Under the pieces are notes generated by a model that saw only the letters and a list, made by a program, of their open reading frames with translations, ran no database searches and was not told where the DNA came from. Below, piece after piece: positions 63,180 through 64,000 of a DNA stretch of 64,000 nucleotides (within the stretch, counting starts at the first letter, position 1; each line of letters starts with the position of its first letter). The DNA is taken from contig NZ_NRSM01000002.1 in assembly GCF_016584105.1 (NCBI RefSeq), positions 62,001 to 126,000 on the forward strand, in the 5' to 3' direction. Source of the DNA: Ectothiorhodospira shaposhnikovii. GTDB lineage: Bacteria > Pseudomonadota > Gammaproteobacteria > Ectothiorhodospirales > Ectothiorhodospiraceae. The translations under genes and the position numbers were made by a program.

Positions 63180-64000
63180 ATGCCCAGCCCTGTCAATCCA
63201 GAAACCATCTCCCGAAACTTGCAGGATTCCCCGCCGGAACCCGCCGCGGTCAGGGCGCCCCAGGTCATTGCCATCACCAGCGGCAAGGGCGGTGTCGGGA
63301 AATCCAGCATCGCGGTCAACCTGGGGATCTGTCTCTCCATGCGTGGACACAAGGTCTGCATCCTGGATGCGGATACGGGCCTTGCCAACGTCAGCCTGCT
63401 GCTGGGCATGAGGCCGGAGTACAGCCTGGAGCACGTGATCTCTGGAGAGCAGTCCATTGAAGCGGTGCTTCAGACCGGACCTCACGGCCTGAAACTGATT
63501 CCAGGCGCCAACGGCATCGCCGAGTGCGTGGATCTTGCCCCCCATCAGCGGCAACACCTGGCGAAAGAATTGTCCCGTGTCGAAAGCGAATTTGATTTCC
63601 TGCTACTGGATACTTCCGCGGGAATTTCCGATACCACGCTGGCTTTCATCGGCGCTTCCCATCACATGCTTCTGGTGCTGACACCAGAACCCACCTCGCT
63701 GACGGACGCTTATTCGCTGCTGCGTCTGGCCCTGCGTCAGGGGACGGTAAATTGCCAGGTTCTGGTCAACATGGTGGGCGACGTACATGAAGCAAGGGAC
63801 GTGTTTCAGCGTTTCAGCGGGGCGGTGGAAAAGTACCTGAAGGCCCGCGTGCACTTCCTCAGCTTCATCCAGCGGGATGAAAGCCTGCGCAACGCGGTCA
63901 TGCTGCAATATCCGGTGGTCCTGTTCCCTGAACACGACCCTTCTCACAGGGCATTCCAGCGGGTGGCGGATGCCCTGGAAAACACGCCCCACGAGGCAAA
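63180..64000 (+). CDS. MinD/ParA-family ATPase, FleN/FlhG-like (3' end cut by window edge)
   Basis: At least 273 residues, still open at the window end. Translation from the ATG at 63180 gives a deviant Walker A motif SGKGGVGKSSIAVNLG near residue 36, ILDADTGLANVSLLLG near 63 and Walker-B-like FDFLLLDTSAGISD near 140. This is the MinD/ParA group that includes FleN/FlhG, which limits flagellar number, and related 'antiactivator' proteins. LLVLTPEPTSLTDAYSLLR supports the FleN-like subgroup. Flagellar genes would be expected beyond the window if this is FlhG; none is visible here. The ribosome site is weak. Confidence 0.85.
   Translation, partial: MPSPVNPETISRNLQDSPPEPAAVRAPQVIAITSGKGGVGKSSIAVNLGICLSMRGHKVCILDADTGLANVSLLLGMRPEYSLEHVISGEQSIEAVLQTGPHGLKLIPGANGIAECVDLAPHQRQHLAKELSRVESEFDFLLLDTSAGISDTTLAFIGASHHMLLVLTPEPTSLTDAYSLLRLALRQGTVNCQVLVNMVGDVHEARDVFQRFSGAVEKYLKARVHFLSFIQRDESLRNAVMLQYPVVLFPEHDPSHRAFQRVADALENTPHEA

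Noticed and set aside
1-64000. tRNA, rRNA, insertion sequences, prophage or toxin-antitoxin genes
   Set aside because: None recognised on reading both strands. The second rnf operon may be foreign by descent, but no mobility gene or attachment repeat flanks it.

Overview
The window is GC-rich DNA packed with genes on both strands. It looks like a chromosome segment from a motile, facultatively anaerobic gammaproteobacterium. Supporting signs are an rnfABCDGE-nth operon in the gammaproteobacterial order, two CysB-type LysR regulators, two chemoreceptors, a YcgR-type PilZ protein, many GGDEF/EAL proteins and a perfect FNR-type box. A large Mrp/MBH-like cation antiporter cluster, a second anaerobe-type Rnf complex and a long pyruvate:ferredoxin oxidoreductase would fit a purple or colourless sulfur bacterium of saline or alkaline water (Chromatiales/Ectothiorhodospiraceae-like). 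That placement is inference only. I see no rRNA or tRNA genes, no CRISPR array, and no transposase or phage genes.

Layout. 1-8655: a partial YihY-type membrane protein, a chemoreceptor overlapping a membrane GGDEF-EAL protein, a Prx5-type peroxiredoxin, and a second chemoreceptor whose 3' end overlaps the peroxiredoxin gene. 8725-16510: a YdbL-like lipoprotein and nine tightly packed antiporter genes on the minus strand (E, F, G, MbhD-like, MbhE/MnhB-like, C and three MrpD/NuoL-M-N-like subunits). 16682-28902: metG, a possible small coiled-coil gene beside an FNR box, two cysB-like genes separated by repeats, mtnB-mtnC, then rnfABCDGE and nth. 29143-33041: a PAS-GGDEF-EAL protein and a YcgR-like PilZ protein. 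33229-43765 (minus): a second Rnf operon in the order rnfB - nifJ (with a C-terminal ferredoxin) - rnfC-D-G-E-A - small NqrM-like protein.

44181-53575: a DUF1841 protein diverging from a YfiR / hybrid kinase / GGDEF-EAL response regulator / TonB-dependent receptor cluster, then a lipoprotein alkaline phosphatase with a clear terminator. 53743-58572 (minus): an EAL-CBS-GGDEF gene followed by four genes resembling siaA, siaB, siaC and siaD. 58670-62928 (minus): a REC-PAS-GGDEF-EAL protein and an HDOD-histidine kinase. 63180-end: the start of a MinD/ParA-family ATPase.

How the genes work together. Two themes stand out. One is energy coupling at the membrane: two distinct Rnf complexes, a nifJ gene inside the second Rnf operon, and an ion-translocating Mrp/MBH-type module could link low-potential ferredoxin, NADH and Na+/H+ gradients. 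The other is c-di-GMP signalling: six GGDEF and/or EAL proteins, a PilZ receptor and a YfiR homologue, with one Sia-type phosphatase/kinase switch controlling a diguanylate cyclase. The strongest candidate for a little-described system is the rnfB-nifJ(ferredoxin)-rnfCDGEA-NqrM-like operon at 33229-43765.
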